From: Aquicoccus porphyridii
GTDB lineage: Bacteria; Pseudomonadota; Alphaproteobacteria; Rhodobacterales; Rhodobacteraceae
Direction: 5' to 3'
Assembly: GCF_008369105.1 (NCBI RefSeq)
Contig: NZ_VINQ01000010.1
Span: forward strand, 1-64,000
DNA length: 64,000 nt
Notes under the pieces: model-generated
The model's input: the letters and a program-made list of their open reading frames with translations, nothing else
The model's database searches: none
Told to the model about the DNA's origin: nothing
Part shown: in pieces, positions 25,717-35,286 of the stretch
Layout: each line of letters starts with the position of its first letter
Position numbering within the stretch: the stretch's first letter is position 1
Program-made: the position numbers and the translations under genes

Positions 25717-27578
25717 GCAGATCTCTCCCGCTTGCCCTGCCGAAGCTTGACCAGCAAAAGTGCAAGCCCCGCCGGTGTCATTCCGTCGACGCGACCAGCT
25801 TGGGCGAGGTTTGACGGGCGCACAGCCGAAAGCTTGGTTTTCAATTCGGTCGACAGCCCGGAGATGCCGTCAAACTCAAAATCAGGCGGGATTACATGCC
25901 CCTCATCGCGCTTCATCGCCTCGACATCGCGCTTCTGGCGTTCGATATAATTTACGTAAAGCGCTTCTTTCTCCAACTGCTCCTGAATCTCGGGCTCGAT
26001 CTCGGAAAAACTCGGCGCCAACGCAATAAGGTTGTCAAACGAAACATCGGGTAGAGCCAAGACCGCCATACCGTTTCGGCGGGTGCCATCCTTGCTCATC
26101 GGTATGCCTGTTTCGCTCAACTGGTTCGGTGTCCAGCTTTTCGCGTCCAGCATGGCCCGACCACGAGCGAGCTTTTCCGACTTTTCTTCGAACGCTACCC
26201 TTCGCCGTTCCGACACCGCGCCAAGCGCAATCGCTTTCGGCGTCAAACGCTGATCGGCATTATCCGCGCGCAAGGCAAGACGAAACTCGGCCCGGGAGGT
26301 GAACATTCTATAGGGCTCTGCCACCCCGCGGGTGATGAGATCATCAACCATGACCCCGATATAACTCTCCGAGCGGCTGAACTCTTCCGGGTCGCGCCCC
26401 TGAGAGAACAGGGCCGCGTTCAGCCCTGCGACAAGCCCCTGTGCCGCGGCCTCTTCATATCCGGTGGTGCCGTTGATCTGACCGGCCAAATACAGGCCCG
26501 GGACCGACTTCAACGCCAACGTGGCATCCAGGGCGCGCGGATCGACATAATCATATTCGATTGCATACCCCGGTTGAAGAATGGTTGCCTCTTCCAGTCC
26601 ACGGATCGATTTCACATATTCCTCCTGAACCTCGGGCGGAAGCGATGTGGAAATTCCGTTGGGATAGACCGTATGATCCTCGAGCCCCTCCGGTTCGAGG
26701 AAAATCTGATGCGATGTCTTGTCGGCAAAACGAACGATCTTATCCTCTATGGAAGGGCAATAACGCGGGCCAACCCCTTCGATATGACCGCCATACATTG
26801 CAGATCGCGCAAGGTTGGCAGCGATGATTTCATGTGTTTTTTCATTGGTATGGGTGATCGCACATGAGATTTGACGTGCGGTCGGGGTCCTGGAGAGGAA
26901 GGAAAACATCGTTGGCGCGTCGTCGCCGCGCTGCTCGTCCAGAATATCCCAGTTGATCGTTCTTCCGTCCAGCCGGGGCGGTGTTCCGGTTTTCAAGCGG
27001 CCAAGCGAGATCGCGAAGCTATCGAGCCGCTCCGCCAGCTTTACCGACGGCCGGTCCCCCATACGCCCCCCGGGCCGAGATTGATCTCCGATATGGATGA
27101 CGCCGCGCAGGAATGTTCCTGTTGTCAAGATCACGGCGGGGGCAGAAATCTCGCTGTCATCGGCCAGGCGGACCCCGACGACGCGATCGCCCGACATGAT
27201 GAAGTCAGCGGTTTCGCCTTCGATAATGGTCAAGTTATCCTGTGCAACCGTGGCGGCCAGCATCTCTCGTCGATAGATCGCACGATCTGCCTGCGCGCGC
27301 GGGCCCTGCACCGCCGGACCCTTGCGGCGGTTAAGCAGTCGAAACTGGATGCCAGCCAGATCGGCAATGCGCCCCATGACACCATCCATGGCGTCAATTT
27401 CGCGGACAAGATGTCCCTTGCCCAAACCACCGATGGCAGGATTGCAGGACATGACACCAATATCTTCGCGCCGGAGCGTTACGAGGGCAACGCGAACGCC
27501 CATACGGGCCGATGCGTGAGCGGCCTCCGTTCCGGCGTGTCCGCCTCCGACAACTATGACGTCAAAATCATGTTTCAC
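25713..27578 (-). CDS. mnmG: tRNA uridine-5-carboxymethylaminomethyl modification enzyme MnmG
   Basis: 621 aa from the GTG at 27578 ([16 protein letters not shown]), chosen because AGGGG then lies 8 bases upstream; another GTG at 27587 has no spacing for that site. The FAD-binding [17 protein letters not shown], the [24 protein letters not shown] block and [12 protein letters not shown] are family hallmarks. With MnmE it modifies the wobble uridine of certain tRNAs. The start region overlaps a perfect parS, so the FHVKH residues are fixed by DNA function. Confidence 0.96.
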   Translation of the reverse strand: MKHDFDVIVVGGGHAGTEAAHASARMGVRVALVTLRREDIGVMSCNPAIGGLGKGHLVREIDAMDGVMGRIADLAGIQFRLLNRRKGPAVQGPRAQADRAIYRREMLAATVAQDNLTIIEGETADFIMSGDRVVGVRLADDSEISAPAVILTTGTFLRGVIHIGDQSRPGGRMGDRPSVKLAERLDSFAISLGRLKTGTPPRLDGRTINWDILDEQRGDDAPTMFSFLSRTPTARQISCAITHTNEKTHEIIAANLARSAMYGGHIEGVGPRYCPSIEDKIVRFADKTSHQIFLEPEGLEDHTVYPNGISTSLPPEVQEEYVKSIRGLEEATILQPGYAIEYDYVDPRALDATLALKSVPGLYLAGQINGTTGYEEAAAQGLVAGLNAALFSQGRDPEEFSRSESYIGVMVDDLITRGVAEPYRMFTSRAEFRLALRADNADQRLTPKAIALGAVSERRRVAFEEKSEKLARGRAMLDAKSWTPNQLSETGIPMSKDGTRRNGMAVLALPDVSFDNLIALAPSFSEIEPEIQEQLEKEALYVNYIERQKRDVEAMKRDEGHVIPPDFEFDGISGLSTELKTKLSAVRPSNLAQAGRVDGMTPAGLALLLVKLRQGKRERSA

Positions 27579-27586
27579 GTGAAACA
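27571..27586. promoter_or_regulatory. parS: parS site at the mnmG start
   Basis: TGTTTCACGTGAAACA matches the canonical parS 16-mer exactly. It spans the mnmG translation start, so ParB loading here could interfere with mnmG transcription or translation (inference). Together with the rsmG site it sits on the parAB side of the putative origin, about 2.8 kb from the nearest DnaA box. Confidence 0.97.
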
Positions 27587-27604
27587 CCCCTGTTCTTTCC
27601 GCGG

Positions 27605-28900
27605 TCACTTTCCAATGCAGAAGCTTGAAAAGATCTCATCCAGAATATTCTCAACATCCACACGACCAACGAGAGCGTCAAGCGCGCGGACCCCACTGCG
27701 AAGCTCTTCTGCCGCGATATCGGTGCGGTCCTCACCGAGTTCAAGCTGCCTTGCCGCCTCGTCCAGGGCCGCAATCGTTTTTTCAATCGCGACGCGATGC
27801 CGTTCGCGCGTCGCGATTCCGGTTAAGCCCGCACGTTCGGCAAGTGTGTTGGTGATCCGGGTCACGAGATCATCCACGCCTTCCCCTGTCAGACCGGAAA
27901 CGCCCCCGCTGCTGTTGCCCCTTAGATCGGCCTTTGCCAGGAGAACGATATCACCATCCCGAATCTCGATCTCTCGCGGTAACTCTACCTGCTCTGATTC
28001 CCGAAGAAAAACACGTAGGTCGGCGTGGTTTGCCCGATCGCGCGCGCGTGTGATTCCAATGTTCTCGACCTTGTCTTCGGTTTCCCGAAGGCCAGCGGTA
28101 TCGAGCAGAGTAACCGGCAATCCGCCAAGGTCCATCCGCACTTCGATCACATCCCGAGTCGTTCCTGCGATCTCGGATGTGATCGCCGCTTCGCGCCCGG
28201 CCAAGGTGTTCAGCAAAGTCGATTTACCGGTGTTCGGCGCTCCGAGAATCGCAACCTCGAAACCGGTTCGCACTCGCTCGGCCGATTCCACACCTTTCGC
28301 CTCTTTGAAGAGAGCCATGCGCGTTTTGCCCAAGAGATCTGTCACCTCGGGCCGCACGTCAACAGGCACATCCTCGTCCGCGAAATCGATGGTCGCTTCG
28401 AGAAGGGCGGCGGTGCGAATCAAATCCTGTCGCCAGGTATCGGCGCGTTTACCCAAGTCACCCGATAAAACTCTCAGTGCTTGCCGCCTTTGCGCTTCGG
28501 TTTCGGCCTCGATCAGATCGGCAAGCCCTTCGACCTGGGCAAGATCAAGTCGCTCATTCTCAAGTGCCCGGCGCGTGAATTCTCCAGGCTCCGCCCCGCG
28601 CAACCCCTCGATGCCACTCAGTTCACGCAAGATAACCGACACAACGGCGCTTGATCCATGGGTTTGAAACTCAACCACATCCTCGCCGGTAAAGCTCTGC
28701 TTTTGCGGAAACCAGAGGACCAGACCTTCATCAAGCCTTTGATCCTTGCGATTTTTGATCAGGCGCAGCGACGCCACGCGAGGGTCGGGTAACCCTCCGG
28801 TCAGGTCGATACAGGCCTTCGTGGCCAAGGGTCCGGACACGCGGATCACCGCAACCCCGGATTTTCCGGGGGCGCTTGCAAGGGCGAAGATCGTGTCCAT
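27605..28900 (-). CDS. mnmE: tRNA modification GTPase MnmE
   Basis: 431 aa; the ATG at 28900 is preferred over a TTG two codons upstream (neither has a clear Shine-Dalgarno). The N-terminal folate-type domain starts [19 protein letters not shown]. The G domain carries [16 protein letters not shown] and DTAGLRET, and the C-terminal catalytic motif is CIGK. It forms the MnmEG complex with the product of the next gene. It follows rho by 28 bp. Confidence 0.97.
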   Translation of the reverse strand: MDTIFALASAPGKSGVAVIRVSGPLATKACIDLTGGLPDPRVASLRLIKNRKDQRLDEGLVLWFPQKQSFTGEDVVEFQTHGSSAVVSVILRELSGIEGLRGAEPGEFTRRALENERLDLAQVEGLADLIEAETEAQRRQALRVLSGDLGKRADTWRQDLIRTAALLEATIDFADEDVPVDVRPEVTDLLGKTRMALFKEAKGVESAERVRTGFEVAILGAPNTGKSTLLNTLAGREAAITSEIAGTTRDVIEVRMDLGGLPVTLLDTAGLRETEDKVENIGITRARDRANHADLRVFLRESEQVELPREIEIRDGDIVLLAKADLRGNSSGGVSGLTGEGVDDLVTRITNTLAERAGLTGIATRERHRVAIEKTIAALDEAARQLELGEDRTDIAAEELRSGVRALDALVGRVDVENILDEIFSSFCIGK

Positions 28901-28928
28901 GTCCAATACTGCGCCAAACCGCGCTTTT

Positions 28929-30200
28929 TCAGCCGTTCATCGAGTCGAAGAAATCGGCATTTGTCTTTGTTTGCTTGAGCTTACCGATAAGGAATTCGAT
29001 AGCATCCGTGGTGCCCATGGGATTGAGGATACGTCGAAGCACGAACGTCTTGGAGAGATCCTTTGGATCGACAAGAAGTTCTTCCTTGCGTGTGCCGGAT
29101 TTGAGAATATCCATCGCCGGGAAGACACGCTTGTCCGAAACCTTGCGGTCGAGAACAAGCTCGGAATTGCCGGTTCCCTTGAATTCTTCAAAGATAACCT
29201 CGTCCATCCGGCTGCCGGTGTCGATCAGTGCAGTTGCGATGATGGTCAGCGAACCGCCTTCTTCGATATTCCGGGCCGCCCCGAAGAACCGCTTGGGGCG
29301 TTGCAGGGCATTGGCGTCCACGCCGCCTGTCAAAACCTTGCCGGAGCTTGGAACAGTCGTATTGTAGGCCCGGCCCAGGCGGGTGATTGAATCCAGCAGG
29401 ATAACAACATCGCGTTTATGCTCGATAAGCCGCTTGGCCTTTTCGATTACCATCTCGGCCACGGCAACGTGTCGCGTCGCCGGCTCGTCGAACGTCGACG
29501 AAATAACTTCGCCCTTCACGTTCCGCTGCATGTCGGTCACTTCTTCCGGGCGCTCGTCGATCAGCAACACGATCAGATAGCACTCCGGATGGTTCTGTTC
29601 GATCGAATGGGCGATATTCTGGAGGAGAACCGTTTTCCCCGTTCTTGGCGGAGCAACGATCAAACACCGCTGACCTTTGCCGATTGGTGCGACAAGGTCG
29701 ATGATGCGGGCCGACCGATCCTTGATCGTAGGATCTTCGATCTCCATCTTGAGCCGCTCGTCCGGATAGAGCGGTGTCAGGTTGTCGAATGCAATCTTGT
29801 GCCGGGCCCGTTCTGGGTCTTCGAAATTGATGCGGCTTACGTCGGTCAGGACGAAGTAACGCTCATTGTCTTCGGGCTGGACCAGCTTGCCCTCAACCGT
29901 GTCGCCAGTGCGCAGCGAAAACTTTCGGATCGTTTCGGGAGACACATAAATGTCGTCCGGGCCAGGCAGATAGTTTGCCTCAAGCGAGCGCAGAAACCCG
30001 AAACCGTCTTGCAAGACTTCGAGAACCCCGTCCCCGGAAATCTCCCATCCTTCCTCGGCCCGCTCCTTGAGGATCGAGAACATGATCTCGCCTTTGCGCA
30101 TGGTCGAGGCGTTCTCAATCTCCAGCTCCTCGGCCATGTCGACCAATTCCTTGGGGCTGTTCGCCTTGAGCTCGGAGAGAGAAATATGTTCAGATGTCAT
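28929..30200 (-). CDS. rho: transcription termination factor Rho
   Basis: 423 aa from the ATG at 30200 ([19 protein letters not shown]), with AGG about 8 bases upstream. The RNA-binding cold-shock-like domain is at about 50-125 ([14 protein letters not shown]). The P-loop is [11 protein letters not shown], and the arginine and Q-loop region includes [13 protein letters not shown]. It is a hexameric ATP-driven helicase that ends untranslated transcripts. It is the first leftward gene from the putative oriC and may head the operon with mnmE. Confidence 0.97.
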   Translation of the reverse strand: MTSEHISLSELKANSPKELVDMAEELEIENASTMRKGEIMFSILKERAEEGWEISGDGVLEVLQDGFGFLRSLEANYLPGPDDIYVSPETIRKFSLRTGDTVEGKLVQPEDNERYFVLTDVSRINFEDPERARHKIAFDNLTPLYPDERLKMEIEDPTIKDRSARIIDLVAPIGKGQRCLIVAPPRTGKTVLLQNIAHSIEQNHPECYLIVLLIDERPEEVTDMQRNVKGEVISSTFDEPATRHVAVAEMVIEKAKRLIEHKRDVVILLDSITRLGRAYNTTVPSSGKVLTGGVDANALQRPKRFFGAARNIEEGGSLTIIATALIDTGSRMDEVIFEEFKGTGNSELVLDRKVSDKRVFPAMDILKSGTRKEELLVDPKDLSKTFVLRRILNPMGTTDAIEFLIGKLKQTKTNADFFDSMNG

Positions 30201-30360
30201 GTAAATACCTAAGATTGACCGGCTGACCGGCGCATACTCACGTTGCAGTTGGAAGATTCCTTGCCCGGACGGGCAGGCTTGCGGATGGATAGGCCTTGTC
30301 GTTCTCGAAGTCAACTCATCACGGATTGACCAAGGGTGACCCTGAGCCAGTGGCATGGCA

Positions 30361-30755
30361 ACCTAATATTAATAAAGTATAAAAAAAGATTTGATGATTT
30401 AGTAGGAAGAGGCGTTCATGTGGATAAAATCCTGTTCACAGAAAAATCCCATGCGTGGGCCACTTGTGGGCAAGCCTGTTGAGAAAACTTTCTGACCAGG
30501 CGGCAGCATTCATGGATCGCCTTGTTTTGTTGCTTTTCATAGACTTACCTTGTGCAAACCGGCCTGTGGATAAAATCTATGACCTGAGCTGAGATAAGGG
30601 CTTTCCCACAAGGAACAGTTATCCAAACCCACAGCCGTATAAAAATGGCAGAGAAAGGCGGGGCGAGGCGGGTCCGACAGCGGCGCATCTGGGAGTTGGA
30701 ATTTCCCCAAATGGTCCTTTAAGACTTTGTTATCATCTCCACCGGGATATCCACA
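30361..30755. other. oriC: putative chromosomal replication origin (oriC)
   Basis: No gene lies between rho (start 30200, leftward) and maf (30755, rightward). The stretch 30201-30360 is the rho leader with nothing else recognised. An AT-rich tract (30361-30400) is followed by DnaA-box matches: TGTGGATAA exactly at 30419-30427 and 30565-30573, one-mismatch sites TTATCCAAA (30619-30627) and ATATCCACA (30747-30755), and two-mismatch sites at 30465-30473 and 30602-30610. Genes on both sides point away from it and parAB plus two parS sites lie close by, as expected for oriC. Rhodobacterales origins are known near the maf-aroE-coaE-dnaQ genes. No CtrA TTAA-N7-TTAA box was found. Confidence 0.82.
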
Positions 30756-31354
30756 TGCCGCGTCCTATCATCCTCGCTTCTGGCTCCAATATCCGGCAGG
30801 CGCTTTTAAACAACGCGCATGTCCCGTTTGATGTTGTCGTTCCGCGAATCGATGAAGACTCGATCAAGGCTGCGCTACTGCAGGAGGGCGCGTCTCCCCG
30901 CGATGTTTCTGACGCGTTGGCAGAGCATAAGTCATTGAAAATAAGTAAAAAATATCGTGATGCTCTGGTTATTGGCTGCGATCAGGTACTGGAACATGAT
31001 GGTGAGATTCTTTCCAAACCGAACTGTCCCGAAACAGCCCGTGCGCAGCTAGCCAGGTTGCGGGGAGAACGCCATCGCTTGCTTTCCGCAGCGGTCATCT
31101 GTCATCAGGCAAGTCCGATCTGGCGTCATATCGGTCAGGTGCGGCTTGAAATGCGGGCCTTCAGCGATGCCTATCTTGACGAATACGTTGAGCGGAACTG
31201 GGACAGCATCCGTCATGCCGTTGGAGCCTACACGCTTGAAGAAGAGGGTGTGCGGTTGTTTTCACGTATCGATGGGGACTATTTCAGCGTTCTTGGATTG
31301 CCCCTTTTGGAATTACTGGCTTATCTCAATGCAAGCGGAGATCTCGAGACATGA
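30755..31354 (+). CDS. Maf-like nucleotide pyrophosphatase
   Basis: 199 aa, ATG at 30755 overlapping a DnaA-box-like site. It opens PIILASGSNIRQALL (the Maf phosphate-binding ASxSxxR, here with N in place of the usual P), then VIGCDQVLEHDGEILSKP with the catalytic Asp, and ends with an AYTLEEEGVRLFSRIDGDYFSVLGLPL block. Maf proteins hydrolyse modified or canonical nucleotides; this one resembles the YceF/m7GTP type. It is first in a rightward operon and overlaps aroE by 4 bp. Confidence 0.92.
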   Translation: MPRPIILASGSNIRQALLNNAHVPFDVVVPRIDEDSIKAALLQEGASPRDVSDALAEHKSLKISKKYRDALVIGCDQVLEHDGEILSKPNCPETARAQLARLRGERHRLLSAAVICHQASPIWRHIGQVRLEMRAFSDAYLDEYVERNWDSIRHAVGAYTLEEEGVRLFSRIDGDYFSVLGLPLLELLAYLNASGDLET

Positions 31355-32184
31355 CAACAGAGCGGATACCCCTGACCGGTGTGATAGGGTCGCCGATTGC
31401 GCATTCGAAATCACCACAGCTTCATACGCATTGGCTCCGAACTTACGGGCTGAGCGGGTATTATATCCCGATGGATGTCGCGAGCGATGATCTGGAGGCG
31501 GTGCTGAGGACTCTGCCAAAAATGGGTTTTGTCGGTATCAACGTGACCATCCCGCACAAGCAGAGAGTCATGGAAATGGCTGATCTGGTCACCGATCGTG
31601 CAACGCTGATCGGGGCGGCCAATACCTTGATATTTCGGAGAGATGGAAAAATCCACGCTGATAATACCGATGGGTATGGGTTTATCGAGAACCTTCGACA
31701 GGGTGCGCCCGACTGGAACCCCAAGGCTGGCCCGGTCGTTGTCTTTGGTGCGGGAGGCGCGGCGCGGGCGGTTGTAGCATCCCTGATTGATGTGGGTGTG
31801 CCCGAGATCTTTGTCACGAACCGGACCAAGGTTCGGGCCGAGAAACTGGTCGAGGATTTCGGCAAACGGTTAACGGTCGTTGACTGGGTCAAGGCGGGCA
31901 ACATCCTTGAAGATGCCACCACGGTCGTGAACACGACATCGCTTGGCATGTTGGGGAAATCCGAGATGAGGGTGCCCCTCGATGGATTGCAAAAGCACGC
32001 AGTCGTCACCGATCTGGTCTATAATCCGCTTGAAACGCGGTTGTTACGCACGGCGCGCGAGATGGGCTGTGTAACGGTTGATGGTCTGGGCATGCTCTTG
32101 CATCAGGCCGTGCCGGCCTTTGAGCGGTGGTTTGGCCAGCGACCCGAGGTGGACAATGCAACGCGCGCGGCGGTACTCAGATGA
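31351..32184 (+). CDS. aroE: shikimate dehydrogenase
   Basis: 277 aa. The substrate-binding N-terminus has GSPIAHSKSPQLHTHWL with the shikimate-contacting serines, and INVTIPHKQRVM with the catalytic Lys. NADP binding is at VFGAGGAARAVV. It reduces 3-dehydroshikimate in aromatic amino acid synthesis. It overlaps maf and coaE by 4 bp each, so the operon is translationally coupled. Confidence 0.96.
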   Translation: MTTERIPLTGVIGSPIAHSKSPQLHTHWLRTYGLSGYYIPMDVASDDLEAVLRTLPKMGFVGINVTIPHKQRVMEMADLVTDRATLIGAANTLIFRRDGKIHADNTDGYGFIENLRQGAPDWNPKAGPVVVFGAGGAARAVVASLIDVGVPEIFVTNRTKVRAEKLVEDFGKRLTVVDWVKAGNILEDATTVVNTTSLGMLGKSEMRVPLDGLQKHAVVTDLVYNPLETRLLRTAREMGCVTVDGLGMLLHQAVPAFERWFGQRPEVDNATRAAVLR

Positions 32185-32774
32185 GTTTCCGGCTTGGATT
32201 GACCGGTTCAATCGGGATGGGCAAATCAACCACGGCCAAGCTTTTTGCCGAAGCCGGCTGCGATGTCTGGGATGCTGATGCCGCGGTGCATCGTTTGTAT
32301 TCGAAAGGCGGTGCGGCAGTTGGCCCGATGGGCGCGGCCTTTCCCGAAGCGATCGTGAATGGAGAGGTTTCGCGAGCTGCCCTCAAGGAGATCATTTCCC
32401 GGGACGAGAATGCATTGCGCCGGATCGAATCCATCGTGCATCCATTGGTGGGCGAGGACAGGGCCGCTTTTATTGCCCGGTCAGGATCGGACATTGTCGT
32501 TCTTGATATTCCACTTCTGTTCGAGACCGGCGGAAACACCCGGGTCGACGCGGTGGCAGTTGCGTCCATCGACGCCGAAACACAACGCGCCCGGGTTCTT
32601 GAGCGTGGTACGATGACAGAGGCGCAGTTTGAGGCGATCCTGTCGAAACAGGTTCCGGATACCGAAAAGCGAGCCAAAGCCGATTACGTGATCATTACTG
32701 ACACGGTTGAGCATGCCCGGGCCCAGGTGCAGAATGTGATTGCCGATATTCGCAAGAGGTTGGGTGATGCGTGA
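32181..32774 (+). CDS. coaE: dephospho-CoA kinase
   Basis: 197 aa, starting at the ATG of the ATGA overlap with aroE. The P-loop is GLTGSIGMGKSTTAKLF. DADAAVHRLYSKGG is the substrate-binding acid block, and the lid region is around RAALKEIISRD. It catalyses the last step of coenzyme A synthesis. It overlaps dnaQ by 8 bp. Confidence 0.96.
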   Translation: MSFRLGLTGSIGMGKSTTAKLFAEAGCDVWDADAAVHRLYSKGGAAVGPMGAAFPEAIVNGEVSRAALKEIISRDENALRRIESIVHPLVGEDRAAFIARSGSDIVVLDIPLLFETGGNTRVDAVAVASIDAETQRARVLERGTMTEAQFEAILSKQVPDTEKRAKADYVIITDTVEHARAQVQNVIADIRKRLGDA

Positions 32775-33465
32775 AATCGTTCTGGATACCGAAACCACGG
32801 GGTTTGACCCTCAACAGGGCGACCGGATCGTCGAGATTGGGGCGGTCGAACTATTTAACCACATGCCGACCGGAAACACCTATCATCAATATATCAACCC
32901 GGAGCGCGACGTGCCGCAAGAGGCGTTCGAGGTTCATGGGTTGGGTGAGGAATTCCTGCGCGACAAACCGGTCTTTGCGGAAATTGCCCAAGCGTTCCTT
33001 GATTTCGTGGGCGATGCCAAACTCGTCATCCATAATGCCGCCTTCGATATGAAGTTCCTGAATGCCGAGTTGGGTTGGCTCAACCTGCCAAAGCTGCCAT
33101 GGGATCAGGCGATTGATACGTTGGCCATCGCACGCAGCAGGTTCCCGGGGTCACCGGCCTCGCTGGATGCGCTGTGTCGCCGTTTCAACATCGACAATTC
33201 TGCGCGAACACTGCATGGGGCCTTGCTTGACAGTGAAATTCTCGCCGAGGTCTATCTTGAACTGATCGGCGGGCGGCAGCCGGATTTTGCGCTGAACGTC
33301 GTCGAGGATAGAAACGACCGCGTTGGCCAAAGCGATCAGGAGACGTGGAGACCGAAACCACGCCCAAACCCTCTCGGGTCCCGCGTCACGAATGAAGAAG
33401 CCGCCGCCCACAGAGCCTTTGTCGAGGCGATGGGCGACGGCGCAATCTGGAACAAGCTGAACTGA
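32767..33465 (+). CDS. dnaQ: DNA polymerase III epsilon subunit (3'-5' proofreading exonuclease)
   Basis: 232 aa from the ATG at 32767. Exo I is IVLDTETTGFDP, Exo II VIHNAAFDMKFLN, and Exo III-epsilon HGALLDSEILAEVY, giving the full DEDDh set. A tail after about residue 175 carries the alpha-subunit contact. It proofreads replication errors. It is last in the maf-aroE-coaE-dnaQ operon leading away from oriC and converges with secB with a 3-bp gap. Confidence 0.96.
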   Translation: MREIVLDTETTGFDPQQGDRIVEIGAVELFNHMPTGNTYHQYINPERDVPQEAFEVHGLGEEFLRDKPVFAEIAQAFLDFVGDAKLVIHNAAFDMKFLNAELGWLNLPKLPWDQAIDTLAIARSRFPGSPASLDALCRRFNIDNSARTLHGALLDSEILAEVYLELIGGRQPDFALNVVEDRNDRVGQSDQETWRPKPRPNPLGSRVTNEEAAAHRAFVEAMGDGAIWNKLN

Positions 33466-33468
33466 AGA

Positions 33469-33972
33469 TCAGGAGGTCGTCGCCCCTTCGCCTTCGCCCT
33501 GTTGGGCCGAGCGACGCGCCACTTCCTGTCGATAGAGTTTCATGAAGTCGATATTGTCGAGGTTGAGCGGCGGAAAGCCGCCATCCCGGGTCACATCGGA
33601 CACAACGCGACGCAGGAACGGAAAGAGCAGCCGCGGGCATTCGATCAGCAAGAACGGATGCAATTGCTCGTCCGGCACGCCGTCGATATGGAACAGGCCG
33701 ACATAATCGACCTCCATCAGGAAGATCTTTGTGTCGGGGTTCGGCTTGTCGACGGACTCGACATTGAGCTTGATCGACACTTCGTACTGTTTTTCAGATT
33801 CGCGTTTCCGCGCATCGAGGTTGACCTGAACCTTGACGTCAGGCTGAACCTCGCCTGTCGCACCCTTTTGAGCGAGAATATTCTCAAAGGACAGGTCACG
33901 AACGAATTGGTTCTGGATATTCAATTGGACTTGTGGCGCCTGTGCAGCGGCCCCGTTGCCGGTATCGGCCAT
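33469..33972 (-). CDS. secB: protein-export chaperone SecB
   Basis: 167 aa. The core LNIQNQFVRDLSFENILAQKG and YVGLFHIDGVPDEQLHPFLLIECPRLLFPF are classical SecB blocks. It forms a tetramer that keeps preproteins unfolded and hands them to SecA. It is preceded by a 60-bp gap and faces dnaQ tail to tail. Confidence 0.97.
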   Translation of the reverse strand: MADTGNGAAAQAPQVQLNIQNQFVRDLSFENILAQKGATGEVQPDVKVQVNLDARKRESEKQYEVSIKLNVESVDKPNPDTKIFLMEVDYVGLFHIDGVPDEQLHPFLLIECPRLLFPFLRRVVSDVTRDGGFPPLNLDNIDFMKLYRQEVARRSAQQGEGEGATTS

Positions 33973-34032
33973 CTGTCATCTCCTGAGCGAGTGTTGAACT
34001 TACCCGTCCTTTAACAGGACGAAATGAAACCC

Positions 34033-34518
34033 TCAATGCTTAGTCCAGCCAGACGAGTCATGCGTTGGTTTCCTGGGTGGATCGAGATCGACATAATCAG
34101 CATCAATCACCGACTCGTCCTGTCGATGGGGGTTTGGTTCCTGGGGCGGGACCGAGGATGAGAAATGCGTCACCCGAACACGGGACCGCAACCAGCGGAA
34201 GGCCGCGCGTCGGAAACCCGGAATGAGCAGGGCAAAGCCAAGGGCATCCGTGAAAAACCCCGGTGTCAGGAGAAGCGCGCCGGAAAACAGGATCATCGCC
34301 CCATGGGCCAAGGGTTCGGTGGGATCACGCCTTTCCGAAAAGGCCTGTTCCAGCTGTCCGAGTGCCATCCGCCCCTGAGTTCGAACCAGCCATGTTCCCA
34401 GAATTGCGGTCAGAACCACGATGACAAGCGTATAGACCAGACCGATTGCACCGCCAATCTCGATGAACAGGGCGATTTCGATCAGGGGAACAGCGATAAA
34501 CGCCAAGAGCAGCCACAT
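34033..34518 (-). CDS. fxsA: FxsA family membrane protein
   Basis: 161 aa from the ATG at 34518 with TAAGGAG upstream. There are two N-terminal membrane helices (LLLAFIAVPLIEIALFIEIGG and the following LVIVVLTAILGTWLV), an R-T-Q-G segment, then a third helix GALLLTPGFFTDALGFALLIPG. This is the FxsA/YjeG pattern. In E. coli overproduction relieves F-factor exclusion of phage T7; the cellular role is otherwise unclear. It diverges from the Tim44-like gene. Confidence 0.93.
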   Translation of the reverse strand: MWLLLAFIAVPLIEIALFIEIGGAIGLVYTLVIVVLTAILGTWLVRTQGRMALGQLEQAFSERRDPTEPLAHGAMILFSGALLLTPGFFTDALGFALLIPGFRRAAFRWLRSRVRVTHFSSSVPPQEPNPHRQDESVIDADYVDLDPPRKPTHDSSGWTKH

Positions 34519-34626
34519 TTTCACAATCTCCTTAGGGCACGAAGGCATGATGGACTTGATCACGCCAGTCCCTTACATAAGTGCAGAATACGCCCGTTTC
34601 CATGTCATGACGTCCGAGAGGTTCAG

Positions 34627-35286
34627 ATGAATTCACCGATCCTTCAGCTTCTGGTTCTGGCCGGCATTGCCGTGTTCCTGATCCTGCGGCTCAAATCCGT
34701 GCTGGGGACCCGTGATGGTTATGAAGCCCCTCCGGCGCAACGGTCCGCGGGTGAAACCAATGCGCGCCGCAACTTCGAAGTCATCGAAGGCGGCCCCGAC
34801 CATGATATTATCGACCATGTGCCCGAAGGCAGCCCGGCGGCAGAGGCATTGAGCGGGATGAAAGCGATAGAGTCATCCTTCAGCGTGGCACAGTTCCTTC
34901 AGGGTGCACGCGGGGCCTACGAGATGATTCTGATGGCATTCGAGCGTGGCGACCTTGCCCAGGTCAAGCCTTTCCTGGCCGAAGATGTCTATGACGCCTT
35001 CGCCGAAGTGGTCGAGGCGCGCGAGAAAAAGGGCCTTACGATCGACGCCGAGTTCGTCGGCGTACGAGAGCTGTCATTGGTTGATGCCACGCTTGACGAT
35101 GAGACGAAATCTGCCGAGATCACCGTGAAATTCATTGGCGAGCTGACCTATGTCGTGCGTGACAACGCGGGCGAGGTCATTGAAGGCAAGGACGGCAAGA
35201 TCAAACGTCAGAAGGATGTCTGGACCTTCGAGCGGGTGTTCGGTTCAGACGATCCCAACTGGCATCTTGTCGCCACGGGCGAATGA
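34627..35286 (+). CDS. Tim44-like (TimA) membrane-anchored protein
   Basis: 219 aa from the ATG at 34627. It has one N-terminal membrane anchor (ILQLLVLAGIAVFLILRL), a low-complexity link, then a Tim44/NTF2-like domain from about 75 (GARGAYEMILMAFERGDL .. FLAEDVYDAF .. DVWTFERVFG..PNWHLVATGE). Alphaproteobacterial TimA is the bacterial relative of mitochondrial Tim44; its function is not settled. It overlaps mltA by 4 bp. Confidence 0.92.
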   Translation: MNSPILQLLVLAGIAVFLILRLKSVLGTRDGYEAPPAQRSAGETNARRNFEVIEGGPDHDIIDHVPEGSPAAEALSGMKAIESSFSVAQFLQGARGAYEMILMAFERGDLAQVKPFLAEDVYDAFAEVVEAREKKGLTIDAEFVGVRELSLVDATLDDETKSAEITVKFIGELTYVVRDNAGEVIEGKDGKIKRQKDVWTFERVFGSDDPNWHLVATGE

